A stretch of DNA of 64,000 bases from CAVSRC01 sp963743015 (lineage in GTDB: Bacteria; Pseudomonadota; Alphaproteobacteria; Rhizobiales; Kaistiaceae): assembly GCA_963743015.1 (NCBI GenBank), contig CAVUOD010000008.1, positions 1-64,000 on the forward strand, given 5' to 3'. Made by a program: the position numbers and the translations under genes. Below the pieces are notes generated by a model that had not been told where the DNA came from, did no database searches, and saw only the letters and a list, made by a program, of their open reading frames with translations. Of this stretch, positions 16,271-26,321 are shown piece by piece (position 1 is the first letter of the stretch; every line of letters starts with the position of its first letter).

Positions 16271-16669
16271 TTACGGGAGGCTTGCGTCACGGGCCTTGGC
16301 GAGCGTTTCCAGCAGGTCCTGGAACAGGCGCTTGTCGTGGCCGGCCTGATGCTCGCGGCGGACGCGGTCGGTCATCCGCTCGGTGCGCTTGAGCTTGAGC
16401 GCCTGCTCTGACAACTGCTCCTCCATCACCCGGCGGGCGCGCTCGAGCCGTTCGGCTTCGCGGGCGAGCGCCTTCAAGCGCCGGGTCATCGCCTCGACGA
16501 ACAGCCCGTGCAGCTGGTTGTCGGCATTCAGGGCCGACAGCAGGTCGACCTCGCCATGCGCAATCTCGGCCTTCTCGCGTTCGAGCGCCGCCATCCTCCA
16601 TTGCGCCAGGCGATGAAGCTGCTCCTGCACCGCCAGCACCCGCTCGATCTTTTTCAGTCGGTTACGCAT
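16271..16669 (-). CDS. fliJ: FliJ-like coiled-coil flagellar export protein
   Basis: This 132-residue protein is nearly all charged heptad-type helix (KKIERVLAVQEQLHRLAQWR at the start, LKRTERMTDRVRREHQAGHD near the end), the shape of FliJ, which sits in the export ATPase ring and links it to FlhA. It follows fliR by 8 bases. FliJ sequences are poorly conserved, so the assignment relies on size, coiled-coil form and operon position. ATG 16669 is the first in-frame start after the fliR stop. Confidence 0.6.
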   Translation of the reverse strand: MRNRLKKIERVLAVQEQLHRLAQWRMAALEREKAEIAHGEVDLLSALNADNQLHGLFVEAMTRRLKALAREAERLERARRVMEEQLSEQALKLKRTERMTDRVRREHQAGHDKRLFQDLLETLAKARDASLP

Positions 16670-16677
16670 GGCGGTAC

Positions 16678-17430
16678 CTAGAGACCCGCCAGCCAGCTGT
16701 CGAACGTCGCCACGAAATAGCTGAGCAGGTCGTGCAGGCTGAACAGCAACAGGAAGAGACCGCCCAGCATGACGAAGGGCGTGGCGATGAAGAACACCGG
16801 GATCTGCGGCGCGAGCTTGCCGGTGACGCCGATGGCGAAATTGACCAGGACCGAATAGGCGATGAACGGCGCGCCGATGCGCAGCGCCGCAAGGAAGGCG
16901 GTGCCGCCCTTGTCGGCAATGTCGGCAAGGGCGGAATTGACCGCGAAACCGGCGCCAGGCGGCAGCGCGACATAGGAATCGACCAGACCGCGGATCAGCT
17001 GCACGTGCAGGCCGGCGACGAACATGAGGGTCGCGGCGGTGATTGAGAACAGGTTGGCGAGCGCCGGCGCCTGCTCGTCGGGCAGCGAAGCGCCGGGCAT
17101 GGCGGAAAGCCCGATCAGCTGCGTGATGCCGACGGTGATCACCTGCAGCGCCATGAACAGCAGGCGGGCGATGAAGCCGATCAGCAGCCCACGGGCAAGC
17201 TCGCCGAACAGGACGGCAAGCAGCGAGGGCACCGCAGCATCGGCGAGCAGCGGCTTGACGTCGGCCATCAGCATGGGGCTGAGCGCCAGCGACACGGCGA
17301 TGGCGAGATAGAGCCGGATGCGCACCGGCACCTGGCTGTTGGAGAATCCCGGGGCGATCATCAGGCAGGCGCCGACGCGACAGAAGATCGCGAAGGTCGA
17401 GACGACGGTATCGGGCCCGATGCCGATCAC
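16678..17430 (-). CDS. fliR: Flagellar export gate protein FliR
   Basis: This 250-residue inner-membrane component of the flagellar type III export gate has six predicted membrane helices and the family pattern in FCRVGACLMIAPGFSNSQVP, ALQVITVGITQLIGLSAMPG and APQIPVFFIATPFVMLGGLF. With FliP and FliQ it forms the export channel. Its start overlaps the end of flhA by 4 bases, indicating translational coupling. The frame is intact and the length normal. Confidence 0.95.
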   Translation of the reverse strand: MIGIGPDTVVSTFAIFCRVGACLMIAPGFSNSQVPVRIRLYLAIAVSLALSPMLMADVKPLLADAAVPSLLAVLFGELARGLLIGFIARLLFMALQVITVGITQLIGLSAMPGASLPDEQAPALANLFSITAATLMFVAGLHVQLIRGLVDSYVALPPGAGFAVNSALADIADKGGTAFLAALRIGAPFIAYSVLVNFAIGVTGKLAPQIPVFFIATPFVMLGGLFLLLFSLHDLLSYFVATFDSWLAGL

Positions 17431-19527
17431 GAAATGGTGCCGAGGGACCGAATCTCGACGCCGCGCGCGATTTCGGCATGGGAGAGGACGGCCAGCGACG
17501 GGAACATGCGCTCGACGATCATCCTCAGATAGGGGCGGGCGTCGGGCGCGGTGACCAGGACGAAGCGCGGATTGTCGGCCATGTGGCGGCGGATGATCTC
17601 GGAGGCTTCGGTGGCGAACTGTTCGACCAGGCGCGGATCGATGTCGAACTCGACGACCTCGCCCTTCGCGTCGCGCTTGAGGCTCTGGTGGAAGGCAAGA
17701 TCCCAGCGGTTGCCGAGGCGGAGCACGCTGAGCGTGCCGCCGTCGGCGAGATCGCCACAGATCTGCTGGGCGATGCGGATGCGCACATGTTCGGCGATCT
17801 GCTCGGGCCGCCTGGTATGCGGCACGATCTCAGCGATCGCCTCGAGGATGATGTGCAGGTTGCGGACGGAGACGCGCTCGGCGAGCAGCGCCTTGAGCAC
17901 CGCCTGCAGGCCGGAATAGGAAATCTGCGAGGGGCAGATCTCCTCGAGCAGCCGCTTGTATTCCGGATCGAGCCGGTCGAGCAGCATGCGCACATCCCTG
18001 TAGGATAGGAGCTGCGGCAGGTTGTTGCGCACGACCTCGCTGATATGGGTCAGCATCACCGACAGGTTGTTGACGCCGACGAATCCTTCGCGGCGGACCT
18101 CGGCATCGTAGGACTGCGGGATCCACATGGCCTTGAGGCCGAAGGCCGGCTCGCGCACCATCTCGCCCGGCACGTCCGGCGGGGTGCCTTCGCCGACGAC
18201 GACGAGCAACTCGCCGATGCGCAGCTCCTGGGTCGAGACCGCGGTTCCGTGGATCCTGATCTGGTAGCCCTTGGAGGGCACCGACAGGCTTTCGCCGACG
18301 CGGATTTCGGGGACGACGAGGCCGTATTGCAGCGCGAACTTGCGGCGCATGACGCCGACGCGCTCGGCAATCTCCTGGGGGACGCGGAGGATCTGGCTGG
18401 CCAGGTGCATGCCGACGAGGATCTCGATCTCGTCGGTCTTCAGCGCTTCCTTGATCGACGTCTTGGCTTCGGCGCGGGCGCGCGCCTCGGCGGAGCGGAC
18501 GGCCTGGGCATCGGCTTCGCGGGCGGCAGTGGCGCGGCGGGTGATGGTGAGGCTGGTTGCGGCGAAGATCCCGCCGAGCATGAAGAATGGAATGGTCGGC
18601 AGGCCGGGCATGACGCCGAGCAGGAACATCAGGCCGGAAGCGACCAGAAGGGCGCGCGGATAGGCGGAGAGCTGGTTGAGGACGGCGGTCTCGGCGCGGC
18701 CGCGGGTGCCGCCCTTGGAAACCAGCAGGCCGGCGGCCAGCGAGATGATCAGTGCCGGAGATCTGGGAGACGAGACCGTCGCCGACCGACAGGCGGGTGA
18801 AGACGTCGGCAGCGGCGGGCAGCGCCATGCCGTGGCGGGTAACGCCGATGACGATGCCGCCGAAGATGTTGACGGCGATGATGATGATGCTGGCGATGGC
18901 CTCGCCGCGGACGAACTTGGAGGCGCCGTCCATCGAACCGAAGAAGGAACTCTCGTCCTCCAGTTCGCGGCGGCGGCGATGGGCTTCCTTGTCGTCGATC
19001 AGACCGGCGGAGAGATCGGCATCGATGGCCATCTGCTTGCCGGGGATGGCATCGAGGGTGAAACGGGCGCCGACCTCGGCGATGCGGGTGGCGCCCTTGG
19101 TGATGACGACGAAATTGACGGTCACCAGGATGAGGAAGACGACGATGCCGATGACGAAATCGCCGCTCATGACGAAGCGCGAGAAGCCCTGGATGATGTG
19201 CCCGGCGGCGTAAACGCCGTCGCCGCCGCGCGAAAGGATCAGGCGCGTGGTGGCGACGCCGAGCGACATGCGCAGAATGGTGCTGATGAGCAGAACCGTG
19301 GGGAAGGCGGAGAAATCGAGCGGCTTCTGGATCCACAGGCTGACCATCAGGATGAGGATCGAGAAGGCAATCGACAGCGCCAGGCCGAAGTCGATCAGGA
19401 AGGACGGGATCGGGACGAAGAGGATCGCCAGAATGGCGAGAATGCCCACGGCGAAGCCGACGTCGCGGAGCGAGCGCCGTTCTGCCGGCGCGTGTTCGAG
19501 GGTTCTGCTGTTGTCGATGGCGCTCAT
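17427..19527 (-). pseudogene. flhA: Flagellar export protein FlhA, one frameshift
   Basis: This is the large export-gate component. The membrane half has DFGLALSIAFSILILMVSLW, TRLILSRGGDGVYAAGHIIQ and the FHIPEP-like cytoplasmic segment ITKGATRIAEVGARFTLDA plus GKQMAIDADLSAGLID. The C-terminal cytoplasmic half (from about 18620 down) has the substrate-docking region and ends LAVLSHAEIARGVEIRSLGT. Joining needs one base removed near 18757: SQI is followed by SGTDH in one frame, and by PALIISLAAGLLVSKGG in the other. With that correction the protein is about 700 residues, as expected. It lies downstream of fliQ and is coupled to fliR. Confidence 0.9.
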
Positions 19528-19573
19528 GGCGCCAATCTGTCAGCCGGGGCTTGCGCGAAGATGGGTTTTGGCA

Positions 19574-19601
19574 GGGGGCAAGAAGCTCGCGGCTTGCCCC
19601 C
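19574..19601. repeat. Perfect 9-bp inverted repeat between fliQ and flhA
   Basis: GGGGGCAAG and CTTGCCCCC, separated by 10 bases, lie inside the operon between fliQ and flhA. There is no T run on the flhA side (minus strand). It could be an attenuator, an RNA-stabilising hairpin or a dispersed palindromic element. Confidence 0.5.
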
Positions 19602-19644
19602 TCGCTCCCAGCGAAAAGAGGGTGAGGGAACCGCTCCTGGCGGT

Positions 19645-19911
19645 TCAGAAGCCGGTGGCGATGTGGCCGTAGGCCTCGGTGGCGAAGGCGAAGATCTGGC
19701 TGCCGATGAAGGAGCCGGTGAGGGCGGTGACCAGCAGGATGACGATGATCTTGGGGATGAAGGTCAGCGTCATTTCCTGGATCTGGGTGAGCGCCTGGAA
19801 CAGGGCGATGGCGACACCGACGACCATGGCGGCGAGCACCGCCGGCCCGGCCGCGACGATCACCGTCCAGATGGCCGAATAGACCAGCTCCATGGCGTCG
19901 GCTTCGTTCAT
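19645..19911 (-). CDS. fliQ: Flagellar export gate protein FliQ
   Basis: This 88-residue protein has two membrane helices, the FliQ plan: ELVYSAIWTVIVAAGPAVLA, the conserved VGVAIALFQALTQIQEMTL turn, and PKIIVILLVTALTGSF. It forms part of the export channel with FliP and FliR. It follows flgD by 12 bases and precedes flhA by 117 bases that hold an inverted repeat. The frame is intact. Confidence 0.95.
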   Translation of the reverse strand: MNEADAMELVYSAIWTVIVAAGPAVLAAMVVGVAIALFQALTQIQEMTLTFIPKIIVILLVTALTGSFIGSQIFAFATEAYGHIATGF

Positions 19912-19922
19912 GGCGGGTGGCT

Positions 19923-20321
19923 CTACTTGATGGTCACGCCGGAGCCGAGGGTGAGCGTATCGCCGTTGGCAAGGGTGGCGATGGTGCCGTCGCTGGTGAT
20001 CTTGACCGAGGAGACGACGCCGCTGGTGGTTCCGTCGGCCGAGGTGACGGTGCGGCCGATGAAGGCGTCGGCCATTGTCAGCGACTGGGCGGTGAGCAGC
20101 GAATCGAGCTTGCTGTTGGTGCTGACGCTCTCCTGGACCTGCGAGAAGGTGGCGAGCTGCGAGACGAACTGCGTCGAATCCATCGGCTGCGTCGGGTCCT
20201 GGTTCTTCAATTGGGCGATGAGCAGCTGGAGAAAGGCGTTGTAATCGAGATTGCCGGCGGCGGATGCGCTGGAGGTTGCGGTGCTGGCGCCGGTGTTGGT
20301 AACGGGCGAGACAGTGGTCAC
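19923..20321 (-). CDS. flgD: Hook-capping protein FlgD (short rhizobial form)
   Basis: FlgD caps the growing hook and is removed at completion. The N-terminal FlgD signature is clear: NAFLQLLIAQLKNQDPTQPM and STQFVSQLATFSQVQESVST. At 132 residues it is far shorter than enterobacterial FlgD because the tudor and fibronectin-like domain pair is reduced to a small beta segment (GRTVTSADGTTSGVVSSVKI). This short form is usual in rhizobia. It lies between flbT and fliQ. Confidence 0.93.
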   Translation of the reverse strand: MTTVSPVTNTGASTATSSASAAGNLDYNAFLQLLIAQLKNQDPTQPMDSTQFVSQLATFSQVQESVSTNSKLDSLLTAQSLTMADAFIGRTVTSADGTTSGVVSSVKITSDGTIATLANGDTLTLGSGVTIK

Positions 20322-20336
20322 GGGATTGTCCTTCGG

Positions 20337-20759
20337 TCAGGCGGCGCGCGAGGCGCGCCGGGGGTCGGACCCTTCGAGGATCGCGTCTTCGCTCGGGAAC
20401 AGCGCGCGCAGCCGCTTCAGTGCGTCGAACGTGCTGTCGGTATCGACCAGCTGGGCGATCGCCGCCAGTTCGGCGCGAATCGCCTCGTTGGTGAAGGACG
20501 CCATGGTGGAGGCGTGCATGTGGCGGAAGAGGTTGCGGGTGGCGTCGGCATTCTTCGGGTCCATGAGCAGGGCCTGAACCACGAAATAGAGCTGGCGCAG
20601 CGGCGTGGTCGTCTCGTCGGCCTGCATGACGTGGCTTTCCAGGATGAAGACGACTTCGTTGAGGAGCTGCAGCGTAACCTTGCGATCGGCGCGCACGACC
20701 GCGCCGTTGATGTAGATGCGCTCGCCGGCCTTCAGCGAAATCTGCATGGGGCCGCTCAT
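20337..20759 (-). CDS. flbT: Flagellin translation regulator FlbT
   Basis: In Caulobacter FlbT binds flagellin mRNA 5' leaders and lowers their translation until the hook is built; in Brucella FlbT acts positively. The 140-residue protein shows the family pattern: ISLKAGERIYINGAVVRADR, LNEVVFILESHVMQADETTT, LRQLYFVVQALLMDPKNADA. ATG 20759 overlaps the flaF stop in an ATGA arrangement. A possible target is the perfect hairpin in the flaA leader at 41181-41204. Confidence 0.93.
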   Translation of the reverse strand: MSGPMQISLKAGERIYINGAVVRADRKVTLQLLNEVVFILESHVMQADETTTPLRQLYFVVQALLMDPKNADATRNLFRHMHASTMASFTNEAIRAELAAIAQLVDTDSTFDALKRLRALFPSEDAILEGSDPRRASRAA

Positions 20760-21103
20760 GCCAGGCCGTCGCGGATCATCTTGTTGACGTCGATCAGCGC
20801 CGAGAAGCTCTTCGACGGATTGGCGAGGATGCGGTCGGACTCGGCCACGGTCCACACGCCGATGGCGATCAGGTCGCGCTTGAGCGAATCGTTGAGCTCG
20901 TTGCGTGGATCGCTGAGGTTCTCGATGAAGAACGTCCACAGCTTCTGGACGTAGGCGACGGCGTCGCTGACTTCGGCCGAGTCGGTCTGCTTCGCTTCCG
21001 CTGCCGTCATCAGCGCGATGGCACGGTCGAGCGCCGCCTTCTCCTTCTCCCTCTGGTCGCGGGCGCTTCCTTCCATGATTTCAGCGTAGGACATCTTATA
21101 CAT
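20756..21103 (-). CDS. flaF: Flagellar biosynthesis regulator FlaF
   Basis: This 115-residue alphaproteobacterial protein assists flagellin secretion or translation together with FlbT. Recognisable segments are LDRAIALMTAAEAKQ, VQKLWTFFIENLSDPRNEL and LKRDLIAIGVWTVAESDRIL. It follows flgL by 17 bases and overlaps flbT by 4. The start at ATG 21103 gives MYKMSYAEIM; the second ATG is three codons on and cannot be ruled out. Confidence 0.92.
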   Translation of the reverse strand: MYKMSYAEIMEGSARDQREKEKAALDRAIALMTAAEAKQTDSAEVSDAVAYVQKLWTFFIENLSDPRNELNDSLKRDLIAIGVWTVAESDRILANPSKSFSALIDVNKMIRDGLA

Positions 21104-21120
21104 GTGTTTGTTCCGCCCGG

Positions 21121-22155
21121 TTACGCGTAGTTCAAAAGGCTCATCTGCAGCAGCTTGGCCGTCAGCGAGTAGGACATTTCAATCTGCGTCGTCAGCGTAT
21201 CGATCTTCACCTTGGCCTCGGCGGGGTCGACGCCCTCGAGCGAATTGATATGTGTCTGCACGATCGACTGCTGCGTCTTCAGCCGGTCGCTGGCATCGGT
21301 GAGCTGATTCTGCACGCCGCCGAGGCTGCCCTGGATCGCGACCAGGCCGTCATTGCCGTCGCCGACCAGGGAATTCGCCTTGTCGAGAATTGCTTTCTGC
21401 GCATCACTGCCGAGACCATCGAATCCGAGGTAGCCGACCAGAGTATAAGCCTCGGCAAGCTTGCGCATGGCTGGCTCATTGGCGCTGACCGAGGTCGAAA
21501 CCGTCGTCGCCGCGTCGATGTGATTGGTGATGACCTGGTCCGAGGCCGAGGACCAGGTGGCACCCCAGGCCGGGTCGGCGAAGAGCCCGTCGAATTCGTT
21601 ATTGAGGAAATCGGTCATCTGCGCGCCGGTGATATTGGCGGCGGCGGGATCGCCGGGCGGAAAGCCGAACTTGGCAGTGAAGGCCGCGGTGACGGCGGCA
21701 CCGGGACCGCTGTCGTATTCGGCCATGGGTGCGGTCGAGGAATTGATCCCGCCGAACAGATAATTGCGCCCGTCGGAGGTGTTGACGGCCTGGGTGAAGC
21801 CCGCCAGCGCCGACTGCGCCGCCTGGACGAGGGTGCCGCTGCCACCAGAGGTGCCCGCGGTGACCAGCGTCTGCAGGAAATCGTCGGCGCCGCCACGCAT
21901 GGTGTCGAGCGCGCTCTGCTGCTGCTGGAGCCGGGCGGCGACGCCGCTGTTGCTGTCGATGAGCGCGGAGAGCGCGCTGCTGTCGATGTGCAGGGAAACG
22001 CTCTGCGAGGTCCGTGCTCCCAATGTTAGCCCCACGTCAGCCAGGCGAGATGTCGTGACTTCCTGATTCAGGCGGACGAGATCGGTCTGCATCCGGGAGA
22101 TGCCGATCCGCGGCGTGCCGACCAGAGATGCGGTGGAGATGCCCGATGTGCGCAT
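21121..22155 (-). CDS. flgL: Hook-filament junction protein FlgL (HAP3)
   Basis: FlgL links hook and filament. The 344-residue protein has flagellin-like ends: N-terminal helix ISRMQTDLVRLNQEVTTSRL with DVGLTLG, and C-terminal helix AKVKIDTLTTQIEMSYSLTA ending QMSLLNYA. The centre holds FGGINSSTAPMAEYDSGPG, the variable junction domain. Its stop and the flgK stop-start spacing (2 bases) show that it is in the same operon. The frame is intact. Confidence 0.93.
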   Translation of the reverse strand: MRTSGISTASLVGTPRIGISRMQTDLVRLNQEVTTSRLADVGLTLGARTSQSVSLHIDSSALSALIDSNSGVAARLQQQQSALDTMRGGADDFLQTLVTAGTSGGSGTLVQAAQSALAGFTQAVNTSDGRNYLFGGINSSTAPMAEYDSGPGAAVTAAFTAKFGFPPGDPAAANITGAQMTDFLNNEFDGLFADPAWGATWSSASDQVITNHIDAATTVSTSVSANEPAMRKLAEAYTLVGYLGFDGLGSDAQKAILDKANSLVGDGNDGLVAIQGSLGGVQNQLTDASDRLKTQQSIVQTHINSLEGVDPAEAKVKIDTLTTQIEMSYSLTAKLLQMSLLNYA

Positions 22156-22157
22156 GG

Positions 22158-23623
22158 TCAGGCCACCGCGTCGAGCAGGGTCTGGAACAGGGAATTGACG
22201 ACGGTGATCAGCTTCGAGGAGGCCTGATAGCTCTGCTCGAGCTGGAGCTGCTGGGCGTATTCATCGTCGAGATTGATGCCGACGGCATTGGACAGCGAGG
22301 TCTGCACCTTGGAGAGCAGCGTGTTCTGGTAGTCGGCATTGTTCGAAGTCGTCTGGCGCTGGTCCTCGAGCCATCCGACGGAGGCCGCGGAGAAGTCGCC
22401 GAGACTGGCGGTGGCGTCGAGGCCGGAGGTGGTGCTGAAACTGCGCGCCGCATTGAGCGAATCGATCAGTGCGGTGAGGTGGTCGGAATAGCTGGCGGCG
22501 CCGGTGGTGTTGGACTTGTAGCTGGCGCCGTTGATGCCGCCGTCGCGCAGCCTGGCGATGCTGCCGCCCTGAGTGGCGACCACGGCCGAATTGACCTTGA
22601 GCGTGCCGGCAATGCCGGAGAAAGGGTACCGCTCGCCGGAATCGCCGGGCCGCCGGACCAGGTGAACAGGCCGGCAAGGTCGGGACCGCCGCCGCCCGAC
22701 TGGTCGGATTCGGCGAAGCTTTCGACCAGCCCGCGGGCCATCTCGTCGAGCTGGGCCTGATAGGTCGGCGCCACCTCGTCGCGCAGCGTGGCGAGGCCGG
22801 CAAGCTTGCCCGAGGAGATCGGCATCGGCGCGTTGCTGCCGGTCACCGGAACGCCGTCGATCAGGACGGCATTGCCGGTCGTGCCGGGCGCCAGCGTCGA
22901 CGACGGCGTCATCGATACGGTGCGCGCGGTCTTGTCGAACAGAACGACGCCGCTGTCGGTGTACAGCGCAATGTCGTTGTTGCTGCGACGCAGAACCGTG
23001 ACGCCGACCTCCTGGCTGATCTTGTCGAGCAGCGCGTCGCGCTGGTCGAGGGCGTCAGTGGCGTCCTGGCCGGTATTGGTCAGGGTGACGGCCCGGTCGT
23101 TGAGCGACTGGAACTGGGAGAGCAGCGAATTCAGATTGTCGACCGACGCCTTCATGGCACTGTCGGCGTCGTTGCGCACGGCAGTGGCGGTCTGGCTGGC
23201 ACTGCTCAGGGCGCTCGCGACCGATTGTGCGGCGGAGACTGCCGCCTGGCCGAGGCTGGCATCCGACGGGGCGTTGGCATAGGCCTGCAAAGCGCTCGAC
23301 AGCGCCGCGATGCGGGCCGCCGGCGAGGTGCTGTCGGCGGTGTCGCCGACTGTGTCCTGCAGACGGTTGAGACCGTCGAGCAGGGCCTGCGAAGAGGCGG
23401 TGTTGGAATTGGCGCCGAGAAATTGCGCCAGGATCGAATCGTTGGTCGCGCGCGTGATGGTCTGGATGTGCGACGAACCGGTGGCATCGACCACCGGCGT
23501 CGTGATCTTGCGCGACGCCGTCGGATCGTCCGCGTTGGCGATGTTGCTGCCGGAGACGGCGATCTGCGTCGCCGTCGTCTGCAACGCCTGGCGGGCGGTG
23601 TTGAGAGCGACCGAGAGGCTCAT
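22158..23623 (-). pseudogene. flgK: Hook-associated protein FlgK (HAP1), one frameshift
   Basis: The N-terminus (MSLSVALNTARQALQTTATQ, NIANADDPTASRKI) and central domain (QRDALLDKISQEVGVTVLRR) read in one frame; the C-terminal helix (SNAVGINLDDEYAQQLQLEQ, SYQASSKLITVVNSLFQTLL) reads in another. The frame change is near 22635, where SGERYPFSGIAGTLKVNS is split. Corrected length is about 487 residues, normal for rhizobial FlgK. FlgK forms the hook-proximal junction zone on which FlgL sits. Confidence 0.92.
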
Positions 23624-23656
23624 GTTCCTGTCCTCATGGGCCGATCAGGACATGGG

Positions 23657-24914
23657 CTACCGCTTGAGGCTCATCAGAACATCAAGCAGGTCGGAGCTCG
23701 TCTGGACGATCTTCGAATTGGCCGTGTAGTCGCGCTGCGCGACGATCATGTCGGTCAGTTCGGAGGCCATGTCGACGTTCGATTGCTCAAGCGCGCCGGA
23801 GACGAGCTTGCCGCGCCCGCCCTCGGTCGGGAAGCCGATCTGCAGGTCGCCGGAATCGTTGGTAATGCTGAAGGCGTCGCCGGCGACCGCATGGAGATTG
23901 TCGGGGCTCGGCACGGTGGCCAGCGGAACGCGATAGACGGCGACACGCGAGCCGTTGTCGTAAGCGGCATAGACGGTGCCATCGCTGTCGACCTGGACAT
24001 CCGAGATGCTCGACGGCGCGTTGCCGTTGACGTCCACGTTCATCGGCGTGAAGTCGTTTGCCAGCGAGGTGGTCCCGGCAAGATTCAGCGTCAGGGTGGA
24101 GCCGTTGGGGACCGCAATGTCCATCGTGGGGGTGCTGGTGAGCTGGCCGCTGCCGTCAAAGGTCAGGGTCTGGCTGGCGAGCGGACCGGCGCCATAGGGA
24201 AAGCCGCCGCCGCTTGCGGCTTCGGCGGCGTCGAACACGGTCATCTCCCACTCGTCGGGACCACCGGCGGTCTTCGTCATGTAGACGTCGAGCGTGACCT
24301 TGTTGCCGACGTTGTCGTAGGCGGCGAGCGACGTCTTGACCGAATAAGTGGAGGTGACGAGGTTGTCGGCCGGCGTGTCGCCGGTCACCACGTCCTTGTT
24401 GGTGGGCATATTGACCGTGAAGGTACCTTCGGTCGACGGAACCGCCTTCATGTTCTTGTCGGTCAGGTTGATCGGAACCAGGTTGCCGGTGCCGTTGAGG
24501 ACCGCGGACGGGTTGCCGCTGTCGAGCGGATAGCCGAGCAGCGTATAGCCGCCGCGAGTTGACCAGGTTGCCGGTGGTGGAGTCGGTGACAAACGATCCG
24601 GCGCGGGTCAGGTAGGGCTCGCCGTTGGCGTTGGCGACGACCAGGAAGCCGTTGCCCTGGATGGCAAGGTCGGTGTTCGAGGTGGTGTAGGCGAGCGGTC
24701 CCTGCTTGGACACCATATGGCGCACGTCGGCGGCGACGGCGCCTGAATTGTAGGCGTTCGCGTTGCTGTCGAGAACGAGGGCGGAGAAGAGTGTGCTGGC
24801 CGCCTTGTAGCCGGTCGTCCCGGTATTGGCGATGTTGTCGGCGATCGCGGACAGCTTGGTCGATTGTGCGTTCATGCCGGACACGCCAGTGCGCAGGGCG
24901 CTGTAAAGACTCAT
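23657..24914 (-). pseudogene. flgE: Flagellar hook protein FlgE, one frameshift
   Basis: The N-terminal rod/hook motif is clear (SLYSALRTGVSGMNAQSTKL, AIADNIANTGTTGYKAA), followed by NTDLAIQGNGFLVVANANGE. After a frame change near 24555 the sequence continues through GYTLLGYPLDS to the C-terminal GALEQSNVDMASELTDMIVA and QRDYTANSKIVQTSSDLLD, all hook-protein landmarks. Corrected length is about 418 residues. It is the first gene of the flgE-flgK-flgL-flaF-flbT-flgD-fliQ-flhA-fliR operon. Confidence 0.92.
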
Positions 24915-24996
24915 CGGTGGTTCCTCGCCATACGGGTTCGAGCAGGCGGCAGCCTAGGGCAGTTGGCTTGCGTGAGGCTGACGCGCGATACGGCTG

Positions 24997-26321
24997 TCAA
25001 GGACGGAGCACCTGGGCGAGCTCGGCGAAGACATCGGTGCTGGGCTGGGCGGACGGCTCCTGGCGCAACGCGTCGTAGACGCGCGGCACCATCACCACGG
25101 CACGGTCGAGCTCGGTATCGTTGCCGGCGTGATATCCGCCCATGAGCCTGAGGTCGCGGGTGTCCTCGAAGCGGGCGATCATGGTCTTGAGCTGGCTGAC
25201 CAGATTGCGCTGCTCGCTCGTCCAGCACAGCTGCGCCAGGCGCGAGATCGAGGCCAGCACGTTGACGGCGGGATAGCGGCCCTGATCGGCGATGGCGCGG
25301 TCGAGGACGACGTGGCCGTCGAGTGTGCCGCGGATGGCGTCGGCGACCGGATCGTTGTGGTCGTCGCCGTCGACCAGCACGGCGAAGATGCCAGTGATCG
25401 AGCCGGCGCCCTCGACGCCCGGCCCGGCGCGCTCGAGGGTGCGCGGCAAGTCGCTGAAAACACTGGGCGTATAGCCGCGGGATACGGCCGGTTCGCCGGC
25501 CGCCATGGCGACGTCGCGGGCGGCATGGGCATAGCGGGTGACCGAATCGGCAATGAGCAGGACCTGCTCGCCGCGGTCGCGGAAATATTCGGCGATCGCC
25601 AGGGCCGAGGGCAGCGCCAGGCGGCGCATCATCGGGCTCTCGTCGCCGGTGGAGACGACGGCGATGGTGCGGGCGCGGTTCTGCGACCAGCGGCCCTTCG
25701 AGGAACTCGCGCACCTCGCGGCCACGCTCGCCGACCAGCGCCAGAACGACGGTGTCGAAGGCCGCGGCCTGGGCGATCATGGAAAGGATCGTCGACTTGC
25801 CGACGCCGGAGCCGGCGAAGATGCCGACGCGCTGGCCCTGGCACAGCGGGGTGAAGAGGTCGATGACGCGCACGCCGGTCTTCAGCGGCTGGCGCACGCG
25901 CGCCCGGGTCATGGCGGCCGGCGGCGGCCGGTCAATGGCGATCGGAGTATCGCCGCGCGACAGGCGGCCGCGATCGTCGATCGGCTCGCCGAGTGCGTTG
26001 ACGACGCGGCCCTTCCAGTCCGGGGCCGGGCTGAGATGCATGGTGCCGATCAGCCGGGCGATCATGCCGGTGCCGACGGGAAAGTGGCTCACGAACGGCT
26101 TGACGGTGGCGTCGGCCTCGCCGACGCGCACGACCTCGCAGATGGTCGAGCGGGTGCCGTCGTCAAGTCGTACGCGATCGCCGAGCTTGGCGACGGCGGA
26201 GAGTTCCCCTGATGCGGTAGTGGCCGGGCGCGACCTCGGAGATGCGGCCGCCGACATGGACGAACGGCATGTCGGCCTCGGCCGCCGCCACCGTGCCGGC
26301 AAGACGGGAAAGCGTGGTCAT
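24997..26321 (-). pseudogene. fliI: Flagellar export ATPase FliI, two frameshifts
   Basis: The start MTTLSRLAGTVAAAEADMPF at 26321 follows flgF without a gap. The Walker A segment VGIFAGSGVGKSTILSMIAQ and GERGREVREFLEG lie in the middle, and after a second frame change near 25695 come ARTIAVVSTGDESPMMRRLA, the Walker B region GEQVLLIADSVTRYAHAARD and SRLAQLCWTSEQRNLVSQLK. The first frame change is near 26207 (HYRIRG to LSAVAKLGDRV). FliI energises loading of flagellar export substrates with FliH and FliJ. Corrected length is about 441 residues. Confidence 0.92.

Noticed and set aside
18676..20244. 522-codon plus-strand frame over flhA/fliQ/flgD
   Set aside because: Antisense shadow of three recognised flagellar genes; Asp/Gly/Glu repeats come from reversed hydrophobic codons.
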